Notes: a model not told the origin generated them from the sequence alone. DNA of 64,000 bases from Ricinus communis (GCF_019578655.1 NC_063256.1:18795350-18859349); one strand, 5' to 3'. Numbered from the stretch's first letter, positions 1 through 13,700 are shown. Program-made: numbers and translations.

Positions 1-386
1 GTTGAGCTTGTCACTAGTCCGACTTTGTGAAATGACTTCAGAGGTGTAGGATAAGTGGGAGCCTTAATCGGCGACGGTGAAATACCACTACTTTTAACGT
101 TATTTTACTTATTCTGTGAATCGGAGGCGGGGCTACGCCCCTCGTTTTGGACCCAAGGTCGCTTTGATGACCGATTCGGGCGAAAGACATTGTCAGGTGG
201 GGAGTTTGGCTGGGCCGGCACATCTGTTAAAAGATAATGCAGGTGTCCTAAGATGAGCTCAACGAGAATAGAAATCTCGTGTGGAACAAAAGGGTAAAAG
301 CTTGTTTGATTCTGATTTCTAGTATGAATATGAACCGTGAAAGTGTGGCCTATCGATCCTTTAGACCTTCGAAATTTGAAGCTAGA
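1..386 (+). pseudogene. 26S (LSU) rRNA gene fragment, 5' part of left piece
   Basis: Recognised as the 3' third of plant nuclear 26S rRNA. Conserved segments include GACTTTGTGAAATGACTT near the start, CTTTTAACGTTATTTTACTT around 92-113, the stretch around GACATTGTCAGGTGGGGAG at 186-204, and GTGGCCTATCGATCCTTTAG at 344-363. Scattered substitutions, many of them transitions, indicate a non-functional copy. The gene breaks off at GAAGCTAGA, exactly where a solo LTR begins, and continues at 1773. The window starts inside the gene, so its upstream part is unseen. Open frames across this stretch are rRNA shadows. Confidence 0.95.
382..386. repeat. Left target-site duplication CTAGA
   Basis: The 5-bp CTAGA directly before the LTR matches CTAGA at 1773-1777 directly after it. 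Removing the LTR and one copy restores the continuous 26S sequence GAAGCTAGAGGTGTC, so this is a clean retroelement footprint. Confidence 0.95.
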
Positions 387-1772
387 TGATGGGCTACTGA
401 TGCAACCTACACCTAAGGCAGTGAACCTATCGATGCGGCTTAGCACTAGTGAGTATCAAGGTTGTATCCCTAGAGATCGGGTAAACCTAAAGTTACTACT
501 ATTCATTATGTCATCTAATCTGAAATAAGGTATGAGAAGTCGAAATTACTTAACTAATGACTATGAATGCAAATAAATGAATGAATAGCAACTGACATTT
601 GAAAGACAACCGTAACAAAAGAAGCAAACCCAAAGGGGACCTAAGTGATGGAATTCTAAGGTTGATTCTATAAATTACCAATCTTGCTACCCGTGCCTAA
701 ATCCTGAATCAAACTCGGCTCCTCTCTCGAGCTCACCAAGTTCCTAAACCTGCTCTAACATAATGGAATCTCTTCCTATCAGATTATTACAGATTAGCAT
801 TAAGCGTGATTTAGATCTATTAAGAGTTGTTAATTCTTAATCCGGCAAGTAAATTAACCTTATCTTTAAGTGTTAACTACCAATTCTTACTATTCAATTT
901 CCAGTTGTAACAAGCATTTCTCAATGTCACGAAAACCCAAAAGACAATTAATTCAACATCTCAAATTAACTGAATCAAATTTTATTACTAAACAGCAAAA
1001 AGATTACAAGAATGGCAGTTAAAAATCTAATAATTAAGCACAATCCATCAACAAAGGTGAACCCCAATGGGTTCGGCAACCCTAGTTACTCATAATGAAA
1101 GAAATAAATATAAAAGGAAATAAACAACATAAAAGGAAATGGAACATGTAAACCCTCTTCTCTCGAATCGGAGTGGAAATGTCGCAAGCACCGAATCTGA
1201 AACCATCCTCAAGTATGGATCTCGGATGCCTCGGTCAATCATCTAGAAACTTCAATCTTTACTTGAATCCTCCAAATCAATCCTTTGAACTGACGTTGGT
1301 CTCCCAAAATGTCAAGAACAAAGGTGTAGAAGTGAGGGTCGAGCGCGTAGAGAGTTTAGAAATCAGAAGCAGAATCCTTTCTCATTTTACGTGCGCATAC
1401 TTATAGACAGAAGTGCCCTAGCATGTGCCATGGTCCGTGCCACAGCCCGTGCAACGGCCCGTGCCAATATGCACAGCCCGTGAAATGGGCAAGGGAGGCC
1501 GTGCAAATGTGCAAGGCCATGCAATTGCTCGTGCAAAGGCCTCAAATTGTGCGCTAATCAAGGAATCGACTCCGACATACATCTAATATGAGTAAATCAT
1601 CCATATAGCTTGGTTTCTGCACGGAAATCAATCAATTTCCCATCAATGAGTCTGAAAACCTGAAAAACTCAGAACATACCAAAGTGCGATCAAACAGGAA
1701 TAAATATGACTCAAATACACGAATAAACGATTGATAAACAATCAATAAATATGCATAGAATCATCTACATCA
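387..1772 (-). mobile_element. Solo LTR (Athila-like gypsy family), copy 1, inserted in 26S
   Basis: A 1386-bp insertion begins TGATGGGC and ends CTACATCA, flanked by the 5-bp duplication CTAGA. It is homologous, in the opposite orientation, to 27421-28841, and in the same orientation to 9341-10786 and 30189-31315. Sense is taken as minus because in the 30189 copy a primer-binding site adjoins the equivalent left end. No internal domain or second LTR is present, so it is a solo LTR. The segment 1412-1553 is rich in GCCCGTGC-type repeats. The open frame at 1173-1406 lies inside the LTR and has no support as a gene. Confidence 0.9.
1412..1553. repeat. GC-rich short repeats (CCGTGC-type) inside LTR copy 1
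   Basis: Near-repeats of GCCCGTGC and close variants (GTCCGTGCC, GGCCGTGC, GCTCGTGC) recur every 10-20 bp in an otherwise AT-rich LTR. The corresponding part of the other LTR copies contains perfect GC-rich inverted repeats, so this is a fast-evolving structured segment of the family. Confidence 0.6.
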
Positions 1773-1785
1773 CTAGAGGTGTCAA

Positions 1786-1817
<32 letters not shown>

Positions 1818-1935
1818 AGCCAAGCGTTCATAGCAACGTTGCATTTTAATACTTCGATGTTGGCTCTTCCTATCATTGTGAAGCAGAATTCACCAAGTGT
1901 TGGATTGTTCACCCACCAATAGGGAACGTGAGCTA

Positions 1936-1966
<31 letters not shown>

Positions 1967-2023
1967 GCCCTACTGATGATTATGTCGCAATGGTAATTCA
2001 ACCTAGTACGAGAAGAACCGTGA
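1773..2023 (+). pseudogene. 26S rRNA gene fragment, continuation after solo LTR
   Basis: The 26S sequence resumes with CTAGAGGTGTC, followed by the conserved stretches around TTACCACAGGGATAACTGGC and GTTGGATTGTTCACCCACC, and ends near CCTAGTACGAG...AACCG. It then passes within a few bases into AATTTTATAATATGAG of the 39-bp satellite. The last 100 bp or so (about 1921-2023) are present again at 27005-27105 on the far side of the satellite. Substitutions such as GAGCTAGG for GAGCTGGG mark it as degenerate. Confidence 0.95.
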
Positions 2024-5000
2024 GCTAATTTTATAATATGAGAAAACAACCCCAAAAAGGTGTATGTTAGTCGATATAAGAAAATAACCCTATAGAACGT
2101 GTATATTTATGAATTTGACAAAACAACCCCATAATCGTGCTAATAATTTAATATGAGAAAATGACCCCATAAAAGTGGTATATTTATCAATATAAGAAAA
2201 GGGCATCTTAAAACATGTATATTTATGAATCTGAGTAAACAACCCCGTAAAAGTAGTGTAACTACGAGTCTGAGAAAACAGGCTCGTAGAATGGGTAAAT
2301 TTTTTACTATGAGAAAACAACCTCGTAATACAGGGATATTTATCAATCGGAGAAAATAACCCCTTAAATAGGTTAATTTTAAAGTATGAGAAAACAACCC
2401 TGTAAAAGGGGTATATTTGTCGATATAAGAAAATAACCTCGTAAAACGTGTAAATTTATGAATTTGATAAAACAACCCTATAATAGTGCTAATAATTTAA
2501 TATGAGAAAAAGACCCCATAAAAGTGGTATAATTATCAATATAAGAAAATAACCCCGTAAAACGTGTGTATTTTTGAATATGAGAAAACAACCCCGTAAA
2601 AGTAGAGTAACTGCGACTCTGAGAAAACAGCCTCGTAGAAAGGGTAAGTTTTTTAATATGAGAAAATAATCTCGTAATATGGGGATATTTATCAATCGGA
2701 GAAAATAACTCCATAATTATGGTGGGAAAACAACCCCTTAAATGAGTTAATTTTATAATATGAGAAAACAACCCCATAAAAGGTGTATAATTGTCGATAT
2801 AAGATAATAAGCTTGTAAAACATGTATATTTATGAATTTGACAAAACAACCCCATAATAGTGCTAATAATTTAATATGAGAAAACGACCCCGTAAAAGTG
2901 GTATATTTATTAATATAAGAAAATAACCCTATAAAATATGGATATTTATGAATATGAGAAAACAACCCCGTAAAAGTAGTGTAATTCCGAGTCCGAGAAG
3001 ACAGCCTCGCAGAAAGGGTAAATTTTTTAATATGAGAAAATAACCCATAAGAGGTGTATATTTATAAATATTAGAAAACAACCCCGTAATACGGGGATAT
3101 TTATCAATTGGAGAAAATAACACCGTAATTTCGGTATATTTGTGAGTATGGGAAAACAACTCCTTAAATGGGTTAATTTTAGAGTATGAGAAAACAACCC
3201 CTTTAATGAGGTATATTTGTCGATATAAGAAAATAATCGCGTAAAACTTGTAAATTTATGAATTTGACAAAACAACACCATAATAGTGCTAATAATTTAA
3301 TATGAGAAAACGACCTCGTAAAAGTGGTATAATTAACAATATAATAAAGTAACCCCATAAAACGTGTATATTTATGAATCTCGAAAAATAACCCCGTAAA
3401 AGTAGTGTGACTACGAGTTTGAGAAAACAGGCTCGTAGAATGGGTAAATTTCTTAATATGAGAAAACAACCCCGTAATACGGGGATATTTATTAATCAGA
3501 GAAAATAACCCCGTAATTTTGGTATATTTGTGAGTATGGGAAAATAACCCCTTAAATAGGTTAATTTTAAAGTATGAGAAAACAACCCTGTAAAAGGGGT
3601 ATATTTGTCGATATAAGAAAATAACCCCATAAAACGTGTAAATTTATGAATTTGATAAAACAACCCCGTAATAGTGCTAATAACTTAATATGAGAAAAAG
3701 ACCCCGTAAAAGTGGTATAATTATCAATATAAGAAAATAATCCCGTAAAACGTATATATATTCTAATATGAGAAAACAGCCCCGTAAAAATAGTGTAACT
3801 GCGACTTTAAGAAAACAGCCTCATAGAAGGCGTAATTTTTTTAATATGAGAAAACAACCTCGTAATATGGGGATATTTATCAATTGGAGAAAATAACTAT
3901 ATAATTTTGGTATATTTTTTAGTATAGGAAAACAACCCCTTAAATGAGTTAATTTTATAATATTAGAAAACAACCCCATAAAAGGTGTATATTTGTCGAT
4001 ATAAGAAAATAACCCCGTAAAACGTGTATATTTATGAATTTTACAAAACAACCCCATAATAGTGCTAATAATTTAATATGAGAAAACGACCCCGTAAAAG
4101 TGGTATATTTATCAATATGAGAAAATATCCCCGTAAAATGTGTATATTTATGAATATGAGAAAACAACCCTGTAAAATTATTGTAATTCCAAGTCCGAGA
4201 AGACAGCCTCATAAAAGGGGTAAATTTTTTAATATGAGAAAAAAATACCATAAAAGGTATATATTTATAAATATTAGAAAACAACCCCGTAATATGGGAA
4301 TATTTATCAATTGGAGAAAATAACCCCGTAATTCTGGTATATTTGTGAGTATGGAAAAACAATCCCTGAAATGGGTTAATTTTAGAGTATGAGAAAACAA
4401 CCCCGTAAAACGTGTATATTTTTTAATATGAGAAAACAACCCCGTAAAAGTAGTGTAACTGCGACTCTGAGAAAACAGTCTCGTAGAAGGGGTAAATTTT
4501 TTAATATGATAAAATAACCCCATAAATGGGTTAATTTTAGAATATGACAAAACAACCCCGTAAAACGGGTATATTTGTCGATATAAGAAAATAATAACAT
4601 AAAATGTGTATATTTATGAATTTGACAAAACAACCCCATAATAGTGCTAATAATTTAATCTGAGAAAACTACCCCGTAAAAGTGGTATATTTATCAATAT
4701 AAGAAAACAACCATATAAAAGTAGTGTAATTGCGAGTCTGAGAAAACATGCCTCGTAGAAGGGGTAAATTTTTTAATATGAGAAAATAACTCGTAATACG
4801 GAGATATTTATCAATGGGAGAAAATAACCCCGTAATTTTGGTATATATGTGAGTATGGAAAAATAACCCCTTAAACGAGTTAATTTTATAATATCATAAA
4901 GTAATCCCGTAAAAGGGGTATATTTGTCGATATAAGAAAATAACCCCGTAAAATCTGTATATATATATGAATTTGAGAAAACAACCCCATAATAATGCTA

Positions 5001-6570
5001 ATAATTTAATATTAGAAAACGACCTCGTAAAAAAGTAGTATATTTATCAATCTAAGAAAATAACCCCGTAAAACGTGTATATTTTTAACCTTAGTAAACA
5101 ACCTCGTAAAGGTAGTGTAATTGCGAGTATGAGAAAACAACCTCACAAAGGGGTAAATTTTATAATATGAGAATACAACCCCATAATATGGAGATTTTTA
5201 TCAATCGTGAGAAAATAACCCCGTAATTTTGTCCTATTTGTGAGTATGGGAAAGCAATCCCTTAAATGGGTTAATTTTAGAGTATGAGAAAACAACCTAA
5301 TAAAAGGGGTATATTTGTGGATATAAGAAAATAACCTGGTAAAACGTGTAAATTTATGAATTTGACAAAACAACCCCATAATAGTGCTAAAAGTTTAATA
5401 TGAGAAAAGGACCCCGTAAAAGTGGTATATTTGTCAATATAAGAAAATAATCCCGTAAAACGGTTATATTTATGAATCTGAGAAAACAACCCCGTAAAAG
5501 TAGTGTAATTGCGAGTCTGAGAAAACATCCTTGTAGAAGGGGTAAATTTTTTAATATGAGAAAACAACCCCGTAATACGGGGATACTTATCAATCGGAGA
5601 AAATAATCCCGTAATTTTGGTGTATTTGTGAGTATGAGAAAACAACCCCTTGAATGGGTTAATTTTAAAAATATGAGAAAACAACCTTATAAAAGGGGTG
5701 TATTTCTCGATATAAGAAAATAACTTCGTAAAATGTGCATATTTATGATTTGACAAAACAACCCCATAGTAGTGCTAATAATTGAATATGAGAAAACGAT
5801 CCCGTAAAAGTGGTATATTTATCAATATAAGAAAATAACCCCGTAAAACATGTATATTTATGAATCATGAGAAAATAACCCCGTACTAGTAGTGTTATTG
5901 CGAGTCTGAGAAAACAGCCTCGTAGAAAGGGTAAAATTTTTAATATGAGAATACAACCCCATAATACGGGGATATTTATCAATCGGAGAAAATAACCCCG
6001 TAATTTTGGCATATTTGTGAGTATGGAAAACAATCCCTTAAATGGATTAATTTTAGAGTTTGAGAATACAACCTAATAAAAGGGGTATATTTGTCGATAT
6101 AAGAAAATAACCCGGTAAAACGTGTAAATTTATGAATTTGACAAAACAACCCCATAATAGTACTAATAATTTAATATGAGAAAACGACCCCATAAAAGCG
6201 ATATATTTATCAATATAAGAAAATAACCCTGTAAAATGTGTATATTTATGAATCTGAGAAATTAACCCCGTAAAAGTAGTGTAATTGCGAGTATGAGAGA
6301 ACAGCCTTAAAGAAGGATAAAGTTTTTAATATGAGAATACAACCCCGTAATACGGGGATATTTATCAATCGGAGAAAATAATCCCATAATTTTGGTATAT
6401 TTGTGAGTATGAGAAAACAACTCCTTAAATGGGTTAATTTTATAATGTGAGAAAACAACCCCGTATAATGGGTATATTTGTCGATATAAGAAAATAACCC
6501 GTATAACGTGTATATTTATGAATTTGAGAAAACAACCGCATAATAGTGCTAATAATTTAATATGAGAAAA
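2024..6570. repeat. 39-bp satellite array, block 1 (about 390-bp higher-order repeat)
   Basis: Tandem 39-bp monomers share the frame GAGAAAACAACCCCGTAA, then a G-run, then an AT-rich tail ending in TAT or ATCG. Ten diverged monomer types recur in fixed order and give a higher-order repeat of about 390 bp. The marker GCTAATAATTTAATATGAG recurs near 2138, 2487, 2863, 3287, 3677, 4063 and 4648, with spacings of 350-425 bp except where monomers were gained. An extra monomer with TATATTTATAAATATTAG occurs near 3055 and 4255. Because 39 is 13 codons, the minus strand shows long repetitive open frames. These are not genes. Confidence 0.95.
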
Positions 6571-8873
6571 TGTATCACACCCCCATTACATGCTAACCAA
6601 CAGACATTAGCCAGGTAGCATACAAGCGTCGTAGACTATATACTACATGTAGATAGGTCAATATGCAGATTGTTAAGAATCAAGACACAAGGTTATTAAC
6701 ATATAAACAAATGATTATACTTAAACATCATTTAACAAGTATTCAAAACATCTTCTTATGCCTTACAAGGCACACTTCCATATACATCACATAATTGCAT
6801 ACAAAATGCATCAGGAGGAGATTCCACAAAGCCCAACTGGCGAATCGCTAAAAGCTAGACTTCGGATACAACCAACGGATGCACTACTATTTACAAACCT
6901 GAAAAGAAGGATTTTGGAGAGAGGTGAGCCTCCAGCTCAGTAAATAAATAATCAACATAATCTATATCACATACACTTAATACAATTTCCACCCAATTAC
7001 ATAACTTACCATGATTCATAATTTAGGCATAAATTCATACCATTCTACTCAATTCATTACAACCATCATAGAAAAAATACAATTCAGCAATTATGGTTAG
7101 TTCTCACGGCTTGTGGATCCCCTTTAATATGCTGCTCCACCTCATCCTCACCTATCGCACACGTCAGCTGCTCCGCCTCATCCTCACATTACACACTTTT
7201 ATAGCCTCTCTAGGCTTTAGCCTCCCAAGGCTTTATATATATTTTTTTCCATAGGGGAATCCACCATTCATATGCACATATGCACTTAACATCACAATTC
7301 AATCATTTCACTTATATCATGTTCAAGCAGTAACAATTGTTCCACTCAACACCAATCATTTCCATCTCATTCATTCAAATATAACACAATCTTAAGCAAA
7401 TACAACCATTCACGGAACATTTGATTAAATATATGAACATAGCAAATATTAACTATTTACTTACTCAAAATACACTTATTCCTCAGCATAGAAGAACCTC
7501 CTTTCTCCACAACTTCCTTTCCAGGCCTTTGAGTTCATGTTAACACATTCATTAATTCACATTTCATGCATATTCCAAATATTCATGTAAATGCCAGTTC
7601 TAATGCATTACAAGATCATCCCCTCTCTAATTCATAGGTCTAACTCTTCCTATAAGACTCTCAATTACTATTTTAATATCATATAAACATGTTCCATCTA
7701 GTTATATACCAATTTAACTCAAATTAACATCAAATAAATTGCATAAAACTAATCTCCAACATCTCTGTTTTCTAGACAGAATTTAGTACCAAAGTATATT
7801 TATTTGCTGGGAAAATTGGCTTAATACAAAAATCTCATATTAAATAGACATATACTTTTATGTGTCTAGTTTCATCTACAAGAAGAATTACTCAATTCCG
7901 ACTTATATAGATTTAATTATTCCCAAATTACTGAGCAAGGGTCATACAGCTAGTTGTACCTGAGCAGAAATCTGTTTGCTCAATTTAAGCAACCGAAAGG
8001 GCCAAAATAGCAAAATCACAAAACTAAAACGTTATAGAGGACTCTTCAAAATTTCCATAGACACCAATTACACTTAATTCGGACTTATATAACGCATGTT
8101 ATGCCCAAAATACAGAACATCAAGGTTGTTGGAATTTTGACAGTTTTCTGTCTTGACATACTTAAACTTAAATCAAGCTTAATCTCTATGCAATCATTCA
8201 ATACTCTACTAATTCATGATAATCAGACCTTTAATTAATAAATGAAAGCATCAATTAAAGTTTTCCCAATTTGTAATCAAGAACCCTAATGACAAATTAA
8301 TAATACTCAAGTAACAACTCACCAATTTCAGCTTTTGGGTTGCTAATATGCTCAAATCCTTTAGCTTTAGCTTGGCTCCTTCAATAGTTGGTAAAATCCT
8401 ATCTTAATCTTAAGTTTTTCTAGGTATTTCACTCCTCTCTCTTATTCCAAATTTTGAGTTTTTGGCCATGTACGAATTTTAGAGAAATGAAGAGGTAAAA
8501 TGAGTTTGCTCATGGTTCCAATTTCCAAGATTCATCTCTCAATGCCACCACCTACTTAAACTAGCTTTATCATCCTAAATTAATTCTTACTAACCATACA
8601 TAGGTACTAACTTTTAATTCTGTCTTTTAAGTCCAATCTATTTATCCAACCTTCAACTATTGGTTCAATTAAATCTTAAGGCTTAATACACATAACCCAA
8701 GTACTTAATCAACTTATCTAAATTAATAATCTAATATCATACTTCTAATTCTCTACTTATAATTAATATATATCTATTCTCATAAAATAAAAATATTATT
8801 AATATACATCATATGCCCAATGATTAAATGTAAATGCACATAATGTGTATGATGAGAAAACGCAGGCGTTACA
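6571..8873. mobile_element. 2.3-kb solo-LTR-like insertion in the satellite
   Basis: A unique AT-rich block interrupts a satellite monomer. It begins TGTATCACACCCCC and ends GCAGGCGTTACA, the near-inverted TGTNACRCC/GGYGTTACA termini usual for plant gypsy LTRs. The flanks are GAGAAAA on the left and AAATGACC on the right, which together rebuild the satellite GAGAAAATGACC. The target duplication is ambiguous: AAATG is repeated if the first TG is counted as target. It holds no recognisable coding domain, and a 61-codon frame at 6758-6943 has no support. A short imperfect direct repeat of CTGCTCC(A/G)CCTCATCCTCA lies at 7130-7190. Confidence 0.7.
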
Positions 8874-9340
8874 AAATGACCCCGTAAAAGTGGTATATTT
8901 ATCAATATAAGAAAATAACCTTGTAAAATGTGTATATTTATGAATATGAGAAAACAACCCCGTAAAAGTGTAATTACGAGTCTGAGAAAACAGCCTCGTA
9001 GAAGGGGTAAATTCTTTAATATGAGAAAACAACCCCGTAATACGGGTATATTTATCAATTGGAGAAAATAACCTCGTAATTTTGGTATATTTGTGAGTAT
9101 GAGAAAATAACCCCTTAAATGGGTTATTTTTATAATATGAGAAAATAATCCCGTAAAAGGGTATATTTGTTGGTATAAGAAAATAACCTCGTAAAAAACG
9201 TGTACATTTATGAATTTGAGAAAATAACCCCATAATAATACTAATAATTTAATATGAGAAAACAACACCTTAAAAGTGGTATATTTATCAATATAAGAAA
9301 ATAACCCCGTAAAACGTGTATATTTATAAATCTGAGAAAA
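8874..9340. repeat. 39-bp satellite array, block 2
   Basis: About twelve monomers continue in the same phase and order as block 1 between two retroelement insertions. The sequence resumes at AAATGACCCCGTAAAAG directly after the 2.3-kb insertion and ends at TCTGAGAAAA, where the next LTR starts. Confidence 0.95.
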
Positions 9341-10786
9341 TGATAATGCTATTTACGTAGCTATAATTTAAGGCAGTGTACCTATCGATGCAGGCTAGCA
9401 CAAATGGCGAGAATCAAGGTCGTATTCTCGGGAAAGGGTGAACCTAGACCTACTGTAGCGTCTTATGTTATCTAACCTAAAGAAATCAATGAAGTGTTGT
9501 GCTATGATTAATTATGGACAAACAAGTAATTAAATGTCAAATTATCTAAAAGGATTTAGGAAAATTCTCGAAGGAAAAGCAAACCCTAGAGGGACCTAAG
9601 TTAATTGAATTCTTGTGAAGATGGAGATCAAATTGATTATCAATTGCAATTACCCGTGAACGAAGTCTTAACTGAATTCGGTCTCCCTCTCGAGATAATC
9701 GAATTCCTAAACCTAATAACCTAAAGTTGGAATCTCTTCCTAACAATCGATTATTCGATTAGCATTAAGGTTTAACCCTCCTCTATTAAGCTTTGTTAAT
9801 TCTTAATCCGGCTAGTCAATTACCTTTATCTCTAAGTGATTATTAACTAGTTCTTGCTATTCAGTTTTTCGATTACTAGAAGAATCTCTCAATTACATAA
9901 AGCAATCTAAATTCCACAATTCACAACGTCTCATGAATAAAGTGACTTTTCATTAATAATAAAAGCAAGAAGAATCAAGAATTGACAATCAAAATCTCAT
10001 AACATTAAGATCAATCCACAAACATAGGAACACCAATTGTGTTCAACAATTTAGCTACTCATACTAATAAGCATCACAAAATAAGAATTAAAATAAGAAA
10101 AGTAAATTAAAGGCATGTACACCCTTCTCTTTCAAGTTGGATGAGAAACCCTAATTTTCCAATTCAAAATATCAAACCCTAATTTGCCTCTTGAATGCTC
10201 CCAAATCTTGTCTTGATCTTCAAATCGATGTTGAAACAAGTGTAATCATTCCTTCAATTGATGAAATTAATCTCCCAAAGTCGACAATTGAGGTCTAGAA
10301 TCAAATGAATTAAGTTTGTATAATGGAAATAAAGTCAGAAAATCAAACCCCCATTCACCAAATCGAGTTTGCCTATATAGTTCCTTCAGCACGACCATGG
10401 TCAAGCCTATGTTGATCGGCCGCAGCGAGTTCAGGTACTTGACCTGCGACATTGTGTTGACCTCTTCCAGGTGCTGAGCCACCATGGGCCGTGGTGGAGG
10501 CCGTGGTGGCTACAGAAACCGTGCCAAAATGGCACTTGGGGGCGCCTTGACAATTCAGTACGCGAGTCCGAGCCATGCTCAACCTCGGAATGCTAGTCCT
10601 TGCTCAATTTGATGGATTCTGGTCCGTAATTGCGCATATTTTCCTCGATTACTGACAATGTCCTTCAATAATGACCTGAAACGTGAAAGGAACCAAAAGA
10701 CAGGTGATTCTAGCATAAAATGAGATAATTATGCACAAGAATGTAAACAATTGGGCATGTAAATATGTGTAATATGATGCCTATCA
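9341..10786 (-). mobile_element. Solo LTR (Athila-like gypsy family), copy 2, inserted in satellite
   Basis: A 1446-bp insertion begins TGATAATG and ends GCCTATCA, flanked by a perfect 5-bp duplication GAAAA (9336-9340 and 10787-10791) of a satellite monomer. It is collinear with LTR copy 1, sharing AAGGCAGTG(A/T)ACCTATCGATG near the left end and TTAATTCTTAATCCGGC in the middle. A GC-rich segment around 10475-10520 has an inverted repeat (AGCCACCA...TGGTGGCT). Open frames at 9546-9746, 10267-10485 and 10373-10582 lie inside the LTR and are not supported. Confidence 0.92.
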
Positions 10787-13700
10787 GAAAACAACCCCGT
10801 AAAAGTAATATAATTGCGAGTATGAGAAAACAGCCTCGAAGAAGGGGTAAATGTTTTTAATATGAGAAACCAACCCTATAATATGGGGATATTTATCAAT
10901 CGGAGAAAATAACCCCGTAAATTTTGGTATATTTGTGAGTTTGAGAAAACAACCCCTTAAATGGATTAATTTTATAATATGAGAAAAGAACCCTGTAAAA
11001 GGGGTATATTTGTCGATATAAGAAAATAACTCCGTAAAATGTGTATATTTATGAATTTGAGAAAAGGACACCATAATAGTGGTAATAGTTTAATATGAGA
11101 AAATGACCCCATAATAGTGGTATATTTATCAATATAAGAAGAAACTCCATAAAATATGTATATTTATGAATCTACGAAAATGACCCCGTAAAAGTAGTGT
11201 AATTTCGAGTCTGAGAAAACAGCTTCGTAGAAGGGGTAAATTTTTTAATATGAGAAAACAACCCCGTAATACGGGGATATTTATCAATTGGAGAAAATAA
11301 CCCCGCAATTTTGGTATATTTGTGAGTATGCAAAAACAATCATATAAATGGGTTAATTATAGAGTAATAGAAAACAACAACGTAAAAGGGGTATATTTGT
11401 CGATAAAAGAAAATAGCCCCGTAAATCGTGTAAATTTATGAATTTAACAAAACAACCCCATAATAGTGCTAATAATTTAATATGAGAAAATGACCTCGTA
11501 AAAATGGTATATTTATCAATATAATAAAATAACCCTGTTAAACGTGTATATTTATGAATCTGAAAAAATAACCCTGTAAAAGTAGTGTAATTGCAAGTTT
11601 GAGAAAACAGCTTCGTAGAAGCAGTAAATTTTTTAATATGAGAAAACAACCATGTAAAAGGGGTATATTTATAAATATTAGAAAATAACCCCGTAATAAG
11701 GGGATATTTATCAATCGGAGAAAATAAACCCGTAATTTTGGTATATTTGTGAGTATGAGAAAATAACCTCTTAAATGGGTTAATTTTATAATATGAAAAA
11801 AGAACCCTATAAAAGGGGTATATTTGTCGATATAAGAAAATAACCACGTAAAAAACGTGTAAATTTATGAATTTGAGAAAACAACCCCATAATAGTGCTA
11901 ATAATTTAATTTGAGAAAATGACCCGTAAAAGTGGTATATTTATCAATGTAAGAAAATAACCCTGTAAAACTCGTATATTTATGAATATGAGAAAATAAC
12001 CCCGTAAAAGTAGTGTAATTGCGACTCAAAGAAAACAGCCTCATAGAAGGGATAAATTTTTTAACTATGAGAAAACAACCCCGTAACAGGGATATTTATC
12101 AATCGGAGAAAATAACCCCGTAATTTTAGTATATTTGGGAGTATGAGAAAACAACCCCATAAATGGGTTAATTTTATAATATGAGAAAACAACCCTGTCA
12201 AAGGGGTATATTTGTCAATATAAGAAAATAACCCTGTAAAACGTCTATATTTATGAATCATGAGAAAACAACCCCGTAAAAGTAGTGTAATTGTGAATCT
12301 GAGAAAACAGCCTCACAGAATGGGTAAATTTTCTAATATGAGAAAACAACCCCGTAATATGGGGATACTAATCAATCGGAGATATTATCCCCATGATTTT
12401 GGTATATTTGTGAATATGAGAAAACAACCCCTTAAATGGGTTAAGTTTATAAGATGCTAAAACAACCCCGTAAAAGGGGTATATTTGTCGATATAAGAAA
12501 ATAACCCCGTCAAATGTGTATATTTATGAATTTGAGAAAACAACCCCATAATAGTGCTAATAATTTAATATGAGAAAACGACCCCATAAAAGTGGTATAT
12601 TTATCAATATAAGAAAATAACACCATAAAACATGTATATTTTTGAATCTGAGTAAACAACTCCTTAAAAGTTGTGTAATTGCGATTGTAAGAAAACAGTC
12701 TCGTAGAAGGGTAAATTATCTAATATGAGAAAACAACCCCGTAAGAGAGGTATGTTTATAAATAGTAGTAAACAACCCCGTAATACGGGGATATATATCA
12801 ATCGGAGAAAATAACCCTGTAATTTTGGTATATTTGTGAATATGAGAAAACAACCCCTTAAATGGATTAATTTTAGAATATGAGAAAATAACTCCGTTAA
12901 AGGGGTGTATTTGTTAATATAAGAAAATAACCCCGTAAAAAGTGTATATTTATGAATTTGATAAAAACAACCCCATAATAGTGGTAATAATTTAATATGC
13001 GAAAACGACCACGTAAAAGTGGTATATTTATCAATATAAGAAAATAACCGCGTAAAAGTGTATATTTATGAATAAAAAAAATAATCCCATAAAAGTAGTG
13101 TAATTGCGGGTTTGAAAAAAAGCAGTCTCGTAGAAGGGGTAAATTTTTTTAATATCTGAACACAATCCCGTAATACGGGGATATTTATAAATCTGAGGAA
13201 ATAACTCGTAATGTTGGTATATTTGTGAGTATGAGAAAATAGCCCCTTAAATGGGTTAATTCTATAATATGAGAAAACAACCCCACAAAAGGGATATTTT
13301 TATCAATATAAGAAAATAACCTCGTAAAATGTGTATAATTATGAATTTGAGAAAACATCCCCATAATAATGCTAATAATTTCATGTCGACAACAACCCTA
13401 TAAAAGTGGTATATTTATCAATATAAGAAAATAACTCCGTAAAACGTGTATATTAATGAATCAGAGAAAACAACCCCGTAAAAGTAGTGTAATTGCGAGT
13501 TTGAGAAAACAGCCTCGTGGAAGGGGTAAATTTTTTAATATGAGAAAACAACCCTCTAAGAGTGGTATATTTATAAATATTAGAAAACAACTCCGTAATA
13601 CTTGGATATTTATCAATCGGAGAAAATAACCCCGTAATTTTAGTATATTTGTGAGTATGAAAGAACAACACCTTAAATGGGTTAATTTTGTAATATGAGA

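Noticed and set aside
1173..1406. 77-codon frame, and similar frames at 9546-9746, 10373-10582, 27626-27817, 30383-30574 and 30966-31199
   Set aside because: All lie inside non-coding LTR sequence and are not shared between LTR copies in frame.
1..2023. Functional 26S rRNA gene
   Set aside because: It is interrupted by a solo LTR, truncated by satellite and carries many substitutions at conserved positions.
2024..6570. CRISPR-like direct repeats of 39 bp
   Set aside because: Monomers abut without unique spacers, ten diverged types alternate in order, and the context is a plant nuclear genome. This is a satellite.
2024..6570. G-quadruplex or telomere-like arrays from the repeated CCCC/GGGG runs
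   Set aside because: There is only one run of about four C and one of about four G per 39 bp, on alternating strands; this favours small hairpins, and no TTTAGGG-type telomere motif is present.
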